Origin: Pustulibacterium marinum
GTDB lineage: Bacteria > Bacteroidota > Bacteroidia > Flavobacteriales > Flavobacteriaceae
Assembly: GCF_900116665.1 (NCBI RefSeq)
Contig: NZ_FPBK01000011.1
Coordinates: 96,384 to 160,383 of the forward strand
DNA length: 64,000 nt
Reading direction: 5' to 3'
Shown: in pieces, positions 48,716 to 58,244 of the stretch
How positions within the stretch are numbered: the stretch's first letter is position 1
Layout of the letters: the number at the start of each line of letters is the position of its first letter
Notes under the pieces: generated by a model
What the model saw: the letters and a program-made list of their open reading frames with translations, nothing else
Told to the model about the DNA's origin: nothing
The model's database searches: none
Translations under genes and position numbers: made by a program

Positions 48716-48793
48716 GTAGAGCAGATTCACGGCAAATCAATCTGATTGTATGTGTTTTATTTTTTTAAGTATTTGGATTGAAAAAGTGTTTGT

Positions 48794-49333
48794 TTATTTC
48801 ACTTTATAAAACCAATTGTAAGTCCCGTTATCTGCTTTGGTATATGGAAACTCATACATTACATTCATTATATCCTGATCATACAATCGTTGTATCTCGA
48901 CTGTTTTTTTAATTCCATTTTCCAAAACGTGAAGTAGCAAGACTTTAATTTCTATATGTTCTATTTTTTGAACCTCCAGAATTTCTTGTTCCTTATAGAT
49001 TTCATTATCTCGTAAGTATAATATAACCCCATTTTCTGCCATATGGATGTGATATTGGTGTACACTGTTTTTTAATCTTTTGTAACGAACCAGCAAAGGA
49101 GCAGTAGAATCCACAAACTTGGTTTCTCGCCATTCCCAGGTACCTTTTAGGAAAGAAACTTCAGAATCTGTGTTGAGTAAGGAGACAGACAAATCAATAA
49201 ATTTTAGTAATTCAAAAATACGCTTTTTAATAGAATGCCAAAGAATCAAAGCAAGTGTGAAGAATCCGAATGTAACCCAGATAGTATACACACATTGATT
49301 CCATTGTAAACAATGTGTGTAAAATTTATACAA
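48794..49333 (-). CDS. Hypothetical protein with one membrane helix (up to 179 aa)
   Basis: Unrecognised. A hydrophobic helix (VYTIWVTFGFFTLALILW, about 15-32) is followed by a soluble, likely lipocalin-like or beta-rich part with SFLKGTWEWRETKFVD and VHQYHIHMAENGVILYLRDNE. The GTWEW phrase resembles small exported beta-barrel proteins of Bacteroidota. The start is uncertain: the longest frame begins with TTG at 49333, and a GTG at 49291 is an alternative that would place the adjacent hairpin (49288-49320) largely in the leader. Confidence 0.5.
   Translation of the reverse strand: MYKFYTHCLQWNQCVYTIWVTFGFFTLALILWHSIKKRIFELLKFIDLSVSLLNTDSEVSFLKGTWEWRETKFVDSTAPLLVRYKRLKNSVHQYHIHMAENGVILYLRDNEIYKEQEILEVQKIEHIEIKVLLLHVLENGIKKTVEIQRLYDQDIMNVMYEFPYTKADNGTYNWFYKVK
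49288..49320. repeat. Inverted repeat at the 5' end of the 48794-49333 gene
   Basis: ACACACATTG at 49288-49297 and CAATGTGTGT at 49311-49320 are perfect reverse complements with a 13-bp loop. It overlaps the uncertain start of the minus-strand gene and could be an operator or a hairpin in the mRNA leader. Confidence 0.6.
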
Positions 49334-49497
49334 TTATTTACATTTTTTCACATCTCTTAAAGATTTCATAATGCCAAATAAGACTACTTTAACTCTTTGA
49401 AAATTAGTTTGTAAACTATAAATGATGCTTGGTATGAATTTTTGGGCATCATTATTTCTAATAAACTGACCGTATAACCATTTAACCCTTGGAATTC

Positions 49498-50664
49498 ATG
49501 AAAGTTCAATACTATTTAAAAATGAAATATATGCGACCAGCGTTATTGTTCTGTGCAATAACCTTAGGCCTATCTTCATGTAAAGAAGAAGAAAAGAAAG
49601 ATGAAGGATTACCATTGCCGGTAATGTCTGTGAAAGAAGAAAGTGCTGCAAAAGGATTTCAATACCTTGGTTCTATTGAAGGAGTTGAAACTGTAGAATT
49701 AAGACCTCAAGTAGAAGGTATTTTGGAAGAGATTTACGTAGATGAAGGAGATTTTGTAGAAAAAGGTCAACCTTTGTTCAAAATAAATAGTCAGCCTTAT
49801 ATGGAAGACTACAAGAATGCATTGGCAAATGTGAACTTGGAGAAGGCCAAACTAGAAAAAGCAAAAACAGACGTAGAAAGATTACAACCGCTTATAGATA
49901 ACGAAGTGATTTCGGAAGTTAGAATGAAATCTGCTCAAGCCGATTATCAAGTAGCGTTGTCATCTTTACAAAGAGCACAAGCCGAAGCTGCCAATATGCG
50001 AATCAATTTAGATTTTACTACCATAAATGCTCCAGTGAACGGCTTTATGGGTAGAATACCAAAATCTATTGGTAACGTTGTAAAGAAAACCGATGCTGAA
50101 CCCTTAACAGTACTTTCAAATGTGAATGAAATCTATGTGTATTTCTCCATGAGTGAGTCGGACTATCTTTATTTCGAAAGAGCCAAAAATGATACGCTTT
50201 CCAACAAAATGAACAATAAAGTGAAGTTGGTATTGGCAGATGGTTCGGTTTATGACCATACAGGAAAAATTGATGCAAACTCTGGTAATATTGATAAAAC
50301 TACAGGTTCTATCACGCTAAGAGCTAAATTCCAAAATCCTGATACACTTTTAAGATCAGGAAACACGGGTAAAATTTTAATGGAAGAAATTTATCCAAAA
50401 GCAATTCTGGTTCCTCAAAGTGCTACCACTTTTATTCAGGATAAAAAATTCGTTTTTGTACTAGATGAAAATAATATAGCTCAACGTAGAGAGATCATAA
50501 CCTTAGGTAGATCTGGTGATAGTTATATCATCAGTCCAAAAAGCTTAACTCCAAAAGATAGAGTAGTGACCAGTGGTTTAGACAAATTAGCTAGTGGTAT
50601 CAAAGTAAAGCCTATTCAAAGAGGAAAACTACTAGCAGACGAACAAAAACCAAGTAACTACTAG
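49498..50664 (+). CDS. RND efflux periplasmic adaptor (membrane fusion protein), lipoprotein
   Basis: A 388-residue adaptor linking the inner-membrane pump to the outer-membrane channel. The lipobox is LGLSSC. The biotinyl-lipoyl-like domain includes VELRPQVEGILEEIYVDEGDFVEKGQPLFKI, then a coiled-coil hairpin (about 95-160, LEKAKTDVERLQPLIDNEVIS) and beta-barrel and membrane-proximal domains. Several starts are possible (TTG at 49489, ATG at 49498, 49522 or 49531). All keep the lipobox; 49498 is the first ATG. It is the first gene of the three-gene efflux operon. Confidence 0.92.
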   Translation: MKVQYYLKMKYMRPALLFCAITLGLSSCKEEEKKDEGLPLPVMSVKEESAAKGFQYLGSIEGVETVELRPQVEGILEEIYVDEGDFVEKGQPLFKINSQPYMEDYKNALANVNLEKAKLEKAKTDVERLQPLIDNEVISEVRMKSAQADYQVALSSLQRAQAEAANMRINLDFTTINAPVNGFMGRIPKSIGNVVKKTDAEPLTVLSNVNEIYVYFSMSESDYLYFERAKNDTLSNKMNNKVKLVLADGSVYDHTGKIDANSGNIDKTTGSITLRAKFQNPDTLLRSGNTGKILMEEIYPKAILVPQSATTFIQDKKFVFVLDENNIAQRREIITLGRSGDSYIISPKSLTPKDRVVTSGLDKLASGIKVKPIQRGKLLADEQKPSNY

Positions 50665-50696
50665 AGACCAACAACCAATCACCCAAAAAAAATTGC

Positions 50697-53600
50697 ATGT
50701 TTAAGAAAATTATCCAAAAACCTGTGCTAACGCTGGTTATTACCATTATCCTTGTGTTAGCTGGGGCAGCGAGTATCGCAACATTACCGGTAGAACGTTT
50801 TCCGGAAATTGCGCCGCCTAGTGTAAGTGTTGCTGTAAAATACCCTGGTGGTAATGCAGAAACCGTAGCAAAATCAGTATTGTTACCTATAGAAGAAGCA
50901 TTGAATGGTACCGAGAATATGACCTATGCAAACTCCACAGCGAGTAACTCAGGTTCTGGTCGTGTAACGGTATATTTTAAACCGGGTACCGACCCTGATA
51001 TTGCAGCTGTAAATATTCAAAACCGTATCTCGGTAATCAACGAAAAGATTCCGCCAGAAGTTTTGGAAGCCGGTATATCGGTTACCAAAAGAATGAAGGG
51101 TAGTATTATGACTATAAACATTTATAGTGATGATCCTACGTATGACGAAACGTTTTTGAATGCGTACACGCGTATCAATATTCGTAGAGAATTGAAACGT
51201 GTAGACGGTTTGGCAGAAGCTTCTATTTTGAGACAACGTGACTACGCTATGCGTATTTGGTTGAATCCACAAAAGATGGCATCCTACGGATTAACGCCTA
51301 GAAACGTTTACAACCAAATTAAAGATCAAAACTTTGAGGCAGCTCCTGGTAAATTTGGAGAGAATTCAAATGAGTTGTTCGAAATAGTAATGAAGCATAA
51401 TGGTAGATTTAATCAAATCGAAGATTATGAAAATCTGATTATTAAATCAAACCTGAAAGGAACTTCGTTACACTTAAGAGATGTTGCCAGAATTGAGTTT
51501 GGAGCTTCCAACTATACAAGTGAAAACAGATTGGACGGGAAGCCATCGGTAACTATTGATGTTGTTCAGCAAAGTGGAGCAAATGCTAATGAAATAGATA
51601 AAAGTATCCGTAAAATACTTGAAGATCAGGCAAAATTATTTCCGGAAGGAATTCATTATCAAATTACGTATAGTGTAAGAGATCAGATTGATGAGTCTAT
51701 GAGTCAGGTGGTTCATACACTTGTAGAAGCCTTTATTTTGGTGTTTTTGGTAGTGTTTATTTTCCTTCAAGATTTTAGAGCTACTATTATTACGGCGATT
51801 TCCATTCCGGCTTCGTTATTAGGTACTTTCTTTTTCTTGAAGATCATAGGAGCATCTATGAACGTGTTGAGTATGCTTTCATTGGTATTAGCTATTGGTA
51901 TTGTAGTGGATGATGCCATTGTAGTAATGGAAGCGATTCACGAGAAAATGACCCATTTGAAAATGTCTGCTAAAGAGGCAGTTTCGGCGGCCATGGACGA
52001 GATTACCAGTGCTATTATTTCTATAACCATTGTAATTGCTGCGGTGTTCTTACCGGTAGGATTTTTAACGGGACCAACAGGAGTTTTCTATCAGGAATTT
52101 GCCTATACCATTATTTTTGCGGTATTAATTTCCGCGATCAATGCATTGACGTTAACACCTGTCCTAACCAAGATTTTCTTCGGAAAGGAAAAAAGTAATA
52201 AAAAGAGAACCGGTGTTTCTGCCAAGATTGCGAATGCTAATTCTGTAAAGAAAGCCAAAGCTGTGCGTGAGAAAGGTTTTCAGAAGTTCGATTCTTTCTT
52301 TGATCGTTTTACTACAGGATATTTAAAAATAGTAAAGTGGTTTTTAATTCGTAAGTGGGTAGGATTAGGGCTGTTGGCCGTGATTATAGGATCTACAGTA
52401 TTATTATCAAAAATTACGCCTAGCGCATTTATTCCTACAGAGGATGATAATTTCTTGATCTTTTCATTGAAAATGCCGGAAGGTTCATCATTACACAGAA
52501 CCAATGTGGCACTGAGAAAAGCAGATTCTATCTTACAGAAAGATGAAGCAGTGGCTGGTGTGAATACCGTATCTGGGTTTAATATTGTAGACAATGCAGA
52601 TAGTCCTTCATCAGGTATGGGGTATGTACAGTTGAAACCGGGGGAAAAAAGAGGAGAGGTTCAAGATATTCAGGCTGTGATCAAAAGATTGCTTGGTAAA
52701 CTGGAATCTATAGATGAAACTAATTTCAATATGTATCCACGACCTACCGTACAAGGTTTTGGTAATTTTGATGGAGTTCAGTTTATGTTGCAAGATAGAG
52801 CAGATGGAGACCTTGGTGAATTTGGTCAAATGGTGAATGAATTCATTCATACCTTAAATACGCAGAAGGAAATAGACAATGCCTTTACTTCCTTCAATCC
52901 AAACTTTCCGCAGTTCAAGCTGAATATTGATTATGAAAAAGCCAAGAATATGGGGGTAAGCGTAAAAGATATGATGTTTACCATTCAGTCTTATTTTGGT
53001 AGAGTACAGCCGGGAGATTTCAATAGATTTAGTAGACAATACGGAGTGTATATGCAAGCGGATATACAGTATAGAGAAGCTCCTGAATCTTTCAATAGTA
53101 TTTTTGTAAAGAATGATGCAGGAGAAATGGTTCCTGTAAATACCATCGTAAAACTAGAACAAGCATACGGACCTGAAGTTGTAAACAGATACAATTTGTA
53201 CAACGCAGCGAAGATTAACGTAACGCCTGCACCGGGTTATAGTACAGGAGATGTTATGGATAAGATCGAAGAATTGACGGAAGAGAAATTACCGGCAAGT
53301 TTAGGATATGAGTGGACAAGTATGAGTTTGGAAGAAAAGAACTCTGGTGGAGATACCATTATTGTTTTTGCTATCATCATTCTATTGGTATACTTTATTT
53401 TGGCATCGCAGTATGAAAGTTTCTTATTGCCGTTAGCGGTAATGCTTTCGCTACCAGCTGGTATTTTTGGAGTATTTGCAGCCATCAATCTTGCAGGGAT
53501 AGATAATAATATCTATGTACAAATAGGTATCATTATGTTGATAGGATTGCTGGCAAAGAATGCCATATTAATTGTAGAGTTCGTAGCTCAAAAAAGACGT

Positions 53601-53891
53601 TCTGGATTACCGGCTATGGAAGCTGTTTTAGAAGCTAGTAAGTTGCGTATTCGTCCTATTATCATGACCTCTTTGGCCTTTACGGTTGGTTTAGTTCCGT
53701 TAATGTTTGTACACGGTTCTTCTGCAAAAGGTAACCATTCGGTGAGTATTGGTACTGCCGGCGGTATGGTTAGCGGTATTGTATTGGGTATATTCATTAT
53801 TCCGGTACTGGCGTATGTATTTCAAGTGTTGCATGATAAATTCAATTTGGAGAAATACGGAGCATCAGAGGACAAAGCAGAAATCAACTAA
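50697..53891 (+). CDS. RND multidrug efflux permease (AcrB/HAE1 type)
   Basis: A 1064-residue proton-driven efflux pump. The N-terminal segment is KPVLTLVITIILVLAGAASIATLPVERFPEIAPP. Transmembrane motif 4 reads LAIGIVVDDAIVVMEAIHE, containing the paired Asp residues of the proton relay. The second half repeats the fold with LIGLLAKNAILIVEFVAQKRRSG. Two large periplasmic loops are present. Length and motifs are those of the HAE-1 family, which exports hydrophobic drugs, dyes or bile-salt-like compounds. It lies 32 bp after the adaptor gene and 19 bp before the channel gene. Confidence 0.96.
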   Translation: MFKKIIQKPVLTLVITIILVLAGAASIATLPVERFPEIAPPSVSVAVKYPGGNAETVAKSVLLPIEEALNGTENMTYANSTASNSGSGRVTVYFKPGTDPDIAAVNIQNRISVINEKIPPEVLEAGISVTKRMKGSIMTINIYSDDPTYDETFLNAYTRINIRRELKRVDGLAEASILRQRDYAMRIWLNPQKMASYGLTPRNVYNQIKDQNFEAAPGKFGENSNELFEIVMKHNGRFNQIEDYENLIIKSNLKGTSLHLRDVARIEFGASNYTSENRLDGKPSVTIDVVQQSGANANEIDKSIRKILEDQAKLFPEGIHYQITYSVRDQIDESMSQVVHTLVEAFILVFLVVFIFLQDFRATIITAISIPASLLGTFFFLKIIGASMNVLSMLSLVLAIGIVVDDAIVVMEAIHEKMTHLKMSAKEAVSAAMDEITSAIISITIVIAAVFLPVGFLTGPTGVFYQEFAYTIIFAVLISAINALTLTPVLTKIFFGKEKSNKKRTGVSAKIANANSVKKAKAVREKGFQKFDSFFDRFTTGYLKIVKWFLIRKWVGLGLLAVIIGSTVLLSKITPSAFIPTEDDNFLIFSLKMPEGSSLHRTNVALRKADSILQKDEAVAGVNTVSGFNIVDNADSPSSGMGYVQLKPGEKRGEVQDIQAVIKRLLGKLESIDETNFNMYPRPTVQGFGNFDGVQFMLQDRADGDLGEFGQMVNEFIHTLNTQKEIDNAFTSFNPNFPQFKLNIDYEKAKNMGVSVKDMMFTIQSYFGRVQPGDFNRFSRQYGVYMQADIQYREAPESFNSIFVKNDAGEMVPVNTIVKLEQAYGPEVVNRYNLYNAAKINVTPAPGYSTGDVMDKIEELTEEKLPASLGYEWTSMSLEEKNSGGDTIIVFAIIILLVYFILASQYESFLLPLAVMLSLPAGIFGVFAAINLAGIDNNIYVQIGIIMLIGLLAKNAILIVEFVAQKRRSGLPAMEAVLEASKLRIRPIIMTSLAFTVGLVPLMFVHGSSAKGNHSVSIGTAGGMVSGIVLGIFIIPVLAYVFQVLHDKFNLEKYGASEDKAEIN

Positions 53892-53910
53892 AAAATCAAA
53901 AAAAGAAAAA

Positions 53911-55449
53911 ATGAAATTCACCTTTAAACATATACGAACATCTTTAAAGCCCAACGGATTACAGTCGGTGCTGAAAGTGGGTGTTGTTGCCATCTTACTT
54001 GCACTCGTAGTCACGGGCTGTAAAGTAGGAGATCCGTATCAAAGACCAGAATTTGAAGATGTATCTGCAGATTATTATCAGGCTTCAGATTCTTTGCAAA
54101 CCGATACCATTGCTGCAAAAATGGCCATGAACGATAGCATTTTATTGTCTAGCATTCCATGGAAGCAGTACATCAAAGATACATTGTTAACGTCTTTGAT
54201 AGACACAGCCTTGGTTCGTAATATAGATTTGAACAAAGCATTGCAGAATATGCAAATAGGTTTGGAACAACTAGAACAGTCGAAAGCAAATTTATATCCA
54301 TCTCTGAATAGTAATCCGGCAGGTTTTAGAAGAGATTATTATTCTCAGAATTACAACAATTACGGTTCCAACAGAGCTAGAAGAAATCATAGTGAAGAGG
54401 ATGTTCCTACGAGTTTGTATACAGAGCGTTTAGAGTATACCATGGCGCTTGAATCTAGTTGGGAAGCCGATATATGGGGTAAATTACGTTGGAAGAAAGA
54501 GTCAGCACGAGCTCAATACATGAAGACACAGGAGTTCAAAAAGGCTGTACAAACAGCTTTGATTGCTGAGGTTTCTTCTACTTATTACAATTTATTAATG
54601 TTGAAAGCTCAATTGGCTGTAGCCCAACAAAACTTTCAATTGAATGATAGTACGCTGCGTATTGTAAGGTTGCAATATGATGCAGGGGAAACCACTTCTT
54701 TGGCAATGCGACAAACACAATCGCAAATGTTGAAATCAAAATCGTTGATTCCACAATTGGAGCGTGAATACACCATTATGGAAAACCGATTGAATAGCTT
54801 GTTGGGAAGATCGCCTCGACCTATTGAGATCAACAAGCAATTGGGAGATGTAAACTTTCAGCAAGAATATGGTACCGGAGTACCTTTGGATTTGATAAGA
54901 AACCGCCCGGATGTTGCCATTTCAGAATATGAACTGATTAGTAGCAATGCACAGGTTGGGGTTGCCGAGGCCATGAAATACCCTTCGTTAACCATTAGTG
55001 CCAGTGCGGGTTTAAATTCATATCAATTGAAAAACTTATTAGATCCGGTGAATTCAGGTTTTGCCTTGTTAAACGGAGCGTTGTTTCAGCCAATTTTTAA
55101 TAATAGAAAGTTGAAGACAAATTACAGAGTGGCCATGGCACAGCGAGAAATAGCTCAATTGAATTTTAAAGATAAGTTGATTGATGCAGTAGGCGATGTA
55201 TCCAATGCATTGGCCACCATTGATAAGTTGGAGGAAGAATATGAGATTGCGCAGGACAGAATTGTGGTAACGCGTCAAGGATTGAAAGATGCTGCCTTAC
55301 TGTTTAAAAGTGGTTTTGCTAATTATTTGGAAGTAATCACCGCCCAAAGTGATGCACTGGAAAGTGAGTTGTATTTGATTCAGATCAAAAAGCAAATACT
55401 TATTGCCAACATAGAATTGTACCGAAGCCTTGGAGGCGGATGGAAATAA
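53911..55449 (+). CDS. Outer-membrane efflux channel (OprM/NodT type), lipoprotein
   Basis: A 512-residue TolC-superfamily protein that completes the tripartite pump. The lipobox is LVVTGC (Cys at about 39). Two OEP repeats are visible, with coiled-coil helices such as LKAQLAVAQQNFQLNDSTLRIVRLQ and the motif DLIRNRPDVAISEYELISSNAQVGVAEA. A long frame continues upstream to 53749 inside the pump gene; the ATG at 53911 is preceded by AAAAGAAAAA and gives the lipoprotein signal. A strong terminator follows. Confidence 0.94.
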   Translation: MKFTFKHIRTSLKPNGLQSVLKVGVVAILLALVVTGCKVGDPYQRPEFEDVSADYYQASDSLQTDTIAAKMAMNDSILLSSIPWKQYIKDTLLTSLIDTALVRNIDLNKALQNMQIGLEQLEQSKANLYPSLNSNPAGFRRDYYSQNYNNYGSNRARRNHSEEDVPTSLYTERLEYTMALESSWEADIWGKLRWKKESARAQYMKTQEFKKAVQTALIAEVSSTYYNLLMLKAQLAVAQQNFQLNDSTLRIVRLQYDAGETTSLAMRQTQSQMLKSKSLIPQLEREYTIMENRLNSLLGRSPRPIEINKQLGDVNFQQEYGTGVPLDLIRNRPDVAISEYELISSNAQVGVAEAMKYPSLTISASAGLNSYQLKNLLDPVNSGFALLNGALFQPIFNNRKLKTNYRVAMAQREIAQLNFKDKLIDAVGDVSNALATIDKLEEEYEIAQDRIVVTRQGLKDAALLFKSGFANYLEVITAQSDALESELYLIQIKKQILIANIELYRSLGGGWK

Positions 55450-55483
55450 AATAGATAGTTTAGGTTAAATTGGTTAGGTTGTT

Positions 55484-55519
55484 AAACCCTCGTTGTACGT
55501 CTTGTACAGCGGGGGTTTT
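55484..55519 (+). terminator. Intrinsic terminator of the RND efflux operon
   Basis: A 15-bp stem with two G-T pairs (AAACCCTCGTTGTAC against GTACAGCGGGGGTTT) and a 5-nt loop, followed by TTTT. It starts 35 bp after the channel gene's stop. Confidence 0.88.
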
Positions 55520-55588
55520 CATTTAGTAGCAACTAAGGGGATTGTTAAGGATACTTCTATTTTTGTGATGGGCTTAACAAGGAAGCAT

Positions 55589-55640
55589 TGATATTTACAA
55601 TGAAATATCAGATTTTTACAAAATGAAATCATCTTGTAAA
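55589..55640. promoter_or_regulatory. Two adjacent palindromes upstream of the MFS exporter gene
   Basis: The first (55589-55610) has perfect 8-bp arms TGATATTT and AAATATCA around 6 bp. The second (55615-55640) has 12-bp arms starting TTTACAA and ending TTGTAAA with one mismatch and a 2-bp centre. They are 4 bp apart and end 22 bp before the MFS start codon. The sequence TTTACAA-TGAAAT also occurs in both. This looks like a double operator for a dimeric regulator such as a TetR or MarR type, encoded elsewhere. Confidence 0.6.
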
Positions 55641-55662
55641 CGCGATATTTGTAGTTAAAAAA

Positions 55663-56856
55663 ATGAACCATTCCCCAGAAAAACCCTCTTCAACAAAACA
55701 AGGACTCAGCAAATCACAAATAGCAGCTATGTCTGTTACCTCAGGAATTTGTGTAGCCACCATCTATTACAATCAACCTTTGTTACATGATATAGCCCAA
55801 ACTTTTAAGGTAGATGATAATGCAGCCGGCACTATAGCCGTATTGGCACAAGCCGGTTATGGGTTGGGATTATTTTTTATTACTCCGCTTGGGGATAAAA
55901 TGGATCGAAAGAAATTGATTCTTATTCAGCAAGCCTTATTGGTAATTGCTTTGTTAGGAATGTCTTTTGCGCCTAGTATTCTATGGGCAGTAATTTGCAG
56001 TTTGGTTATTGGATTTACGGCTATTGCAGCTCAAGTGATTTTACCGTTAGCAGCGTCACTATCTCCTAAAGACAAAAAAGGAAATACGGTGGGTGTTATT
56101 TTCACCGGAATTTTAATAGGAATATTAGCTGCTCGAGTACTTAGCGGTTATATAGCCGATTGGTTTGGTTGGGAAATGGTGTATGTAGTTGCGGCAGTTT
56201 CGGTAATGATCACATTTAGTATCAGTTGGTTTGCTTTGCCCAGTACACCGCCGGAGTTTGATGGAAGTTATAAAGATTTGATAGGTTCTGTATTGAAACA
56301 GATCAAACGGTTTGGATTATTGCGTAATACCGCTACACTAGGAGGTTTGGCATTTGGAGTCTTTTGTTCGTTCTGGGCAACACTCACATTTCATTTAAGT
56401 GGGGATCCCTTTCATTACAGTACCGATACCATTGGATTGTTTGGAGCCCTAGCCATTGGTGGCGCATTGTTAGCACCCGTAGTGGGTAAAATGGCGGACA
56501 AAGGAAAACCTCAAAAAGCACAACTACTTGCCTTAATCATTTTAACGGCTAGTGTGTTGCTCATGTTGATCTGGCCAACAGATCTTTGGGCCATCTTAGC
56601 AACTGTTTTCTTTCTGGACGTTGGGGTACAGTCTATACAAGTGACCAATGTAGCCTTGATCTATACGTTGGATGCATCTGCACACAGCAGAATAAATACG
56701 GTATATATGACCGGATATTTTATAGGAGGAGCTTTGGGTTCTTTCGTCGGTATCCACTGTTGGGATCTATGGGGATGGACAGGCGTAGTCTATCAACTAT
56801 TGGTTTGGTGTGCGCTTGCTTTTATCGTATTAGGATATAAAATGCTAAAGAAGTAG
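55663..56856 (+). CDS. MFS transporter (YnfM-like drug/sugar exporter)
   Basis: A 397-residue major facilitator with twelve predicted membrane helices. Family signatures are GDKMDRKKLILIQQ between helices 2 and 3 (the D-K-x-D-R-K-K type loop), GFTAIAAQVILPLAASL, and ADKGKPQKAQ between helices 8 and 9. It resembles the YnfM/sugar-efflux branch. Substrate unknown. It is a single gene downstream of the RND operon terminator, behind a probable double operator, so it is likely inducible. Confidence 0.9.
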   Translation: MNHSPEKPSSTKQGLSKSQIAAMSVTSGICVATIYYNQPLLHDIAQTFKVDDNAAGTIAVLAQAGYGLGLFFITPLGDKMDRKKLILIQQALLVIALLGMSFAPSILWAVICSLVIGFTAIAAQVILPLAASLSPKDKKGNTVGVIFTGILIGILAARVLSGYIADWFGWEMVYVVAAVSVMITFSISWFALPSTPPEFDGSYKDLIGSVLKQIKRFGLLRNTATLGGLAFGVFCSFWATLTFHLSGDPFHYSTDTIGLFGALAIGGALLAPVVGKMADKGKPQKAQLLALIILTASVLLMLIWPTDLWAILATVFFLDVGVQSIQVTNVALIYTLDASAHSRINTVYMTGYFIGGALGSFVGIHCWDLWGWTGVVYQLLVWCALAFIVLGYKMLKK

Positions 56857-56891
56857 GAAGTACAAACATGCCTAGGTATGAACTATAGCAT

Positions 56892-56984
56892 CTGCTGATA
56901 TTTTAGTACGATCCTTCAAAATCACTCGTTAAGTGTGCGTCTATTTATCAAGATTTAAGACTTAAGGGACCAAAACATCAGCAG
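56892..56984. repeat. Long-loop inverted repeat between convergent genes
   Basis: The segment CTGCTGATATTTTAG (56892-56906) pairs with CCAAAACATCAGCAG (56970-56984) with two mismatches that are tolerable as G-T pairs. TAGC just outside the left arm matches GCTA outside the right. The loop is about 63 nt. It lies between the end of the MFS gene and the end of the lipoprotein gene. Confidence 0.55.
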
Positions 56985-56993
56985 GCTATTGGT

Positions 56994-57383
56994 TTAATAT
57001 TCGTATAACAATATTGGTAGATCATTTTCACAATCAATACCAGTTGGTTCTTGTGTAATGGAACAATCTGATGAAATACCCCATTTTTCATTGTAATCCT
57101 TTTCAGCTTCGGTATAGGCATCTACCATAGCAAAGAATACTGTGGTATCTATATCCATATGAAAAGCAAGGTAGGAGGTAGGTCCACCGCAGGCTTTGGT
57201 ACCTACAGGAGTGTACAGCCAATCTGCGGCGTTTGTACATGTTGTAGTTTGACCATATGCTTTTAAAGTGGCATATTGTTCCTGTAAGCTTTGTGCATCT
57301 TCTTCTTGAGTACTATTGTTATCTGAAGTACAAGACATCAATGAGCTGATACAGCATAGCATAATCAAATAGCGATATTTCAT
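56994..57383 (-). CDS. Small lipoprotein of unknown function (129 aa)
   Basis: Unrecognised apart from a clear lipoprotein signal peptide ending in SLMSC (Cys18) followed by an acidic linker. The mature part has five cysteines, including TTTCTNAADW and TKACGGPTSYLAFH, and an acidic C-terminus. Such Cys-rich small lipoproteins are common near surface-associated genes of Flavobacteriaceae. No transport or catalytic motif is visible. Confidence 0.7.
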   Translation of the reverse strand: MKYRYLIMLCCISSLMSCTSDNNSTQEEDAQSLQEQYATLKAYGQTTTCTNAADWLYTPVGTKACGGPTSYLAFHMDIDTTVFFAMVDAYTEAEKDYNEKWGISSDCSITQEPTGIDCENDLPILLYEY

Positions 57384-57467
57384 TAGTTCGGTATGTTTAT
57401 ATGCAATAGATACCTATACTAATAAAAGGTTGCGTAGCATAAACACTCTAGGTCTGTTTAGGTATTA

Positions 57468-58028
57468 CTATTTCGGTATTTCCCGAATCACTTTACAAGG
57501 ATTTCCTGCAGCGAACGTATCAGAAGGAATGTCTTTGGTAACCACACTACCTGCACCAATGACAACTCGATCTCCAATAGTAACACCCGGGCAAATGGTA
57601 GCATTGCCACCAATCCAAACATCTTCCCCAATGGTAATTGGTTTACCAGCTTCCAGACCACCAGCTCTTTCTTTGGCATTCATGGGGTGAATAGCACCAT
57701 AAATTTGCACAGACGGACCAATAAGTGTACGACTTCCAATGGTGATAGGCATAATGTCTAGGACGGTACAATTGAAATTAAAATACACCTTTTCACCTAG
57801 TTGCAAATTGTACCCATAATCACAATAAAAAGGGGGTTCTATCCAAAGTCCTTTTCCGGCATTGGGTATCAGCTCTGCTACCAAATTATTACGTTCCTTG
57901 ACTTCATGTGGTTTGCTATCGTTTAAGGCTTTCAGGAGTGTTCGTGTTCTTAACCGATCGTCTGCAAGTTGTTCATCCATCGCGTTGTACAAGTCTCCGG
58001 AGATCATTTTTTCTTTTTCTGATTTCAT
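57468..58028 (-). CDS. Sugar O-acetyltransferase (maltose/galactoside acetyltransferase-like, LbH fold)
   Basis: A 186-residue left-handed beta-helix acetyltransferase. The N-terminal Mac domain includes MISGDLYNAMDEQLADDRLR. Hexapeptide repeats follow with the catalytic His region YGAIHPMNAKERAGG and GKPITIGEDVWIGGNATICPGVTIGDR, ending in AGNPCKVIREI. This is the Maa/LacA group that acetylates sugars with acetyl-CoA. A TTG-started extension to 58049 is possible, but the ATG at 58028 gives the usual length. No clear ribosome-binding site is seen. Confidence 0.92.
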   Translation of the reverse strand: MKSEKEKMISGDLYNAMDEQLADDRLRTRTLLKALNDSKPHEVKERNNLVAELIPNAGKGLWIEPPFYCDYGYNLQLGEKVYFNFNCTVLDIMPITIGSRTLIGPSVQIYGAIHPMNAKERAGGLEAGKPITIGEDVWIGGNATICPGVTIGDRVVIGAGSVVTKDIPSDTFAAGNPCKVIREIPK

Positions 58029-58104
58029 AGGGTTGTGGTTTTGGTACAAGATACCATTTATAGCAGGATTGCCATACCAGATCTTGTTAAAACTGATTAG
58101 AAAG

Positions 58105-58163
58105 AAAGGCTGTCTTCAAACTTTTTAGCTATAAATAGTTTTATTGTTTTGAAAACAGCCTTT
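58105..58163 (-). terminator. Stem-loop downstream of the sialate O-acetylesterase gene
   Basis: AAAGGCTGTCTTCAAA (58105-58120) pairs with TTTGAAAACAGCCTTTT (58148-58163) with one mismatch. On the minus strand a T-rich tail follows. It lies about 80 bp after the esterase stop. Confidence 0.7.
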
Positions 58164-58244
58164 TGTGGTAACTCCTTTAATAGGTTGATGGTTATTGATA
58201 ATATCCCAAAGGATGTTTAGCTATCAACTTATATAACACTAATT

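Noticed and set aside
53749..53910. 54-residue N-terminal extension of the outer-membrane channel
   Set aside because: It lies within the pump gene in another frame, and the lipoprotein signal starts at 53911.
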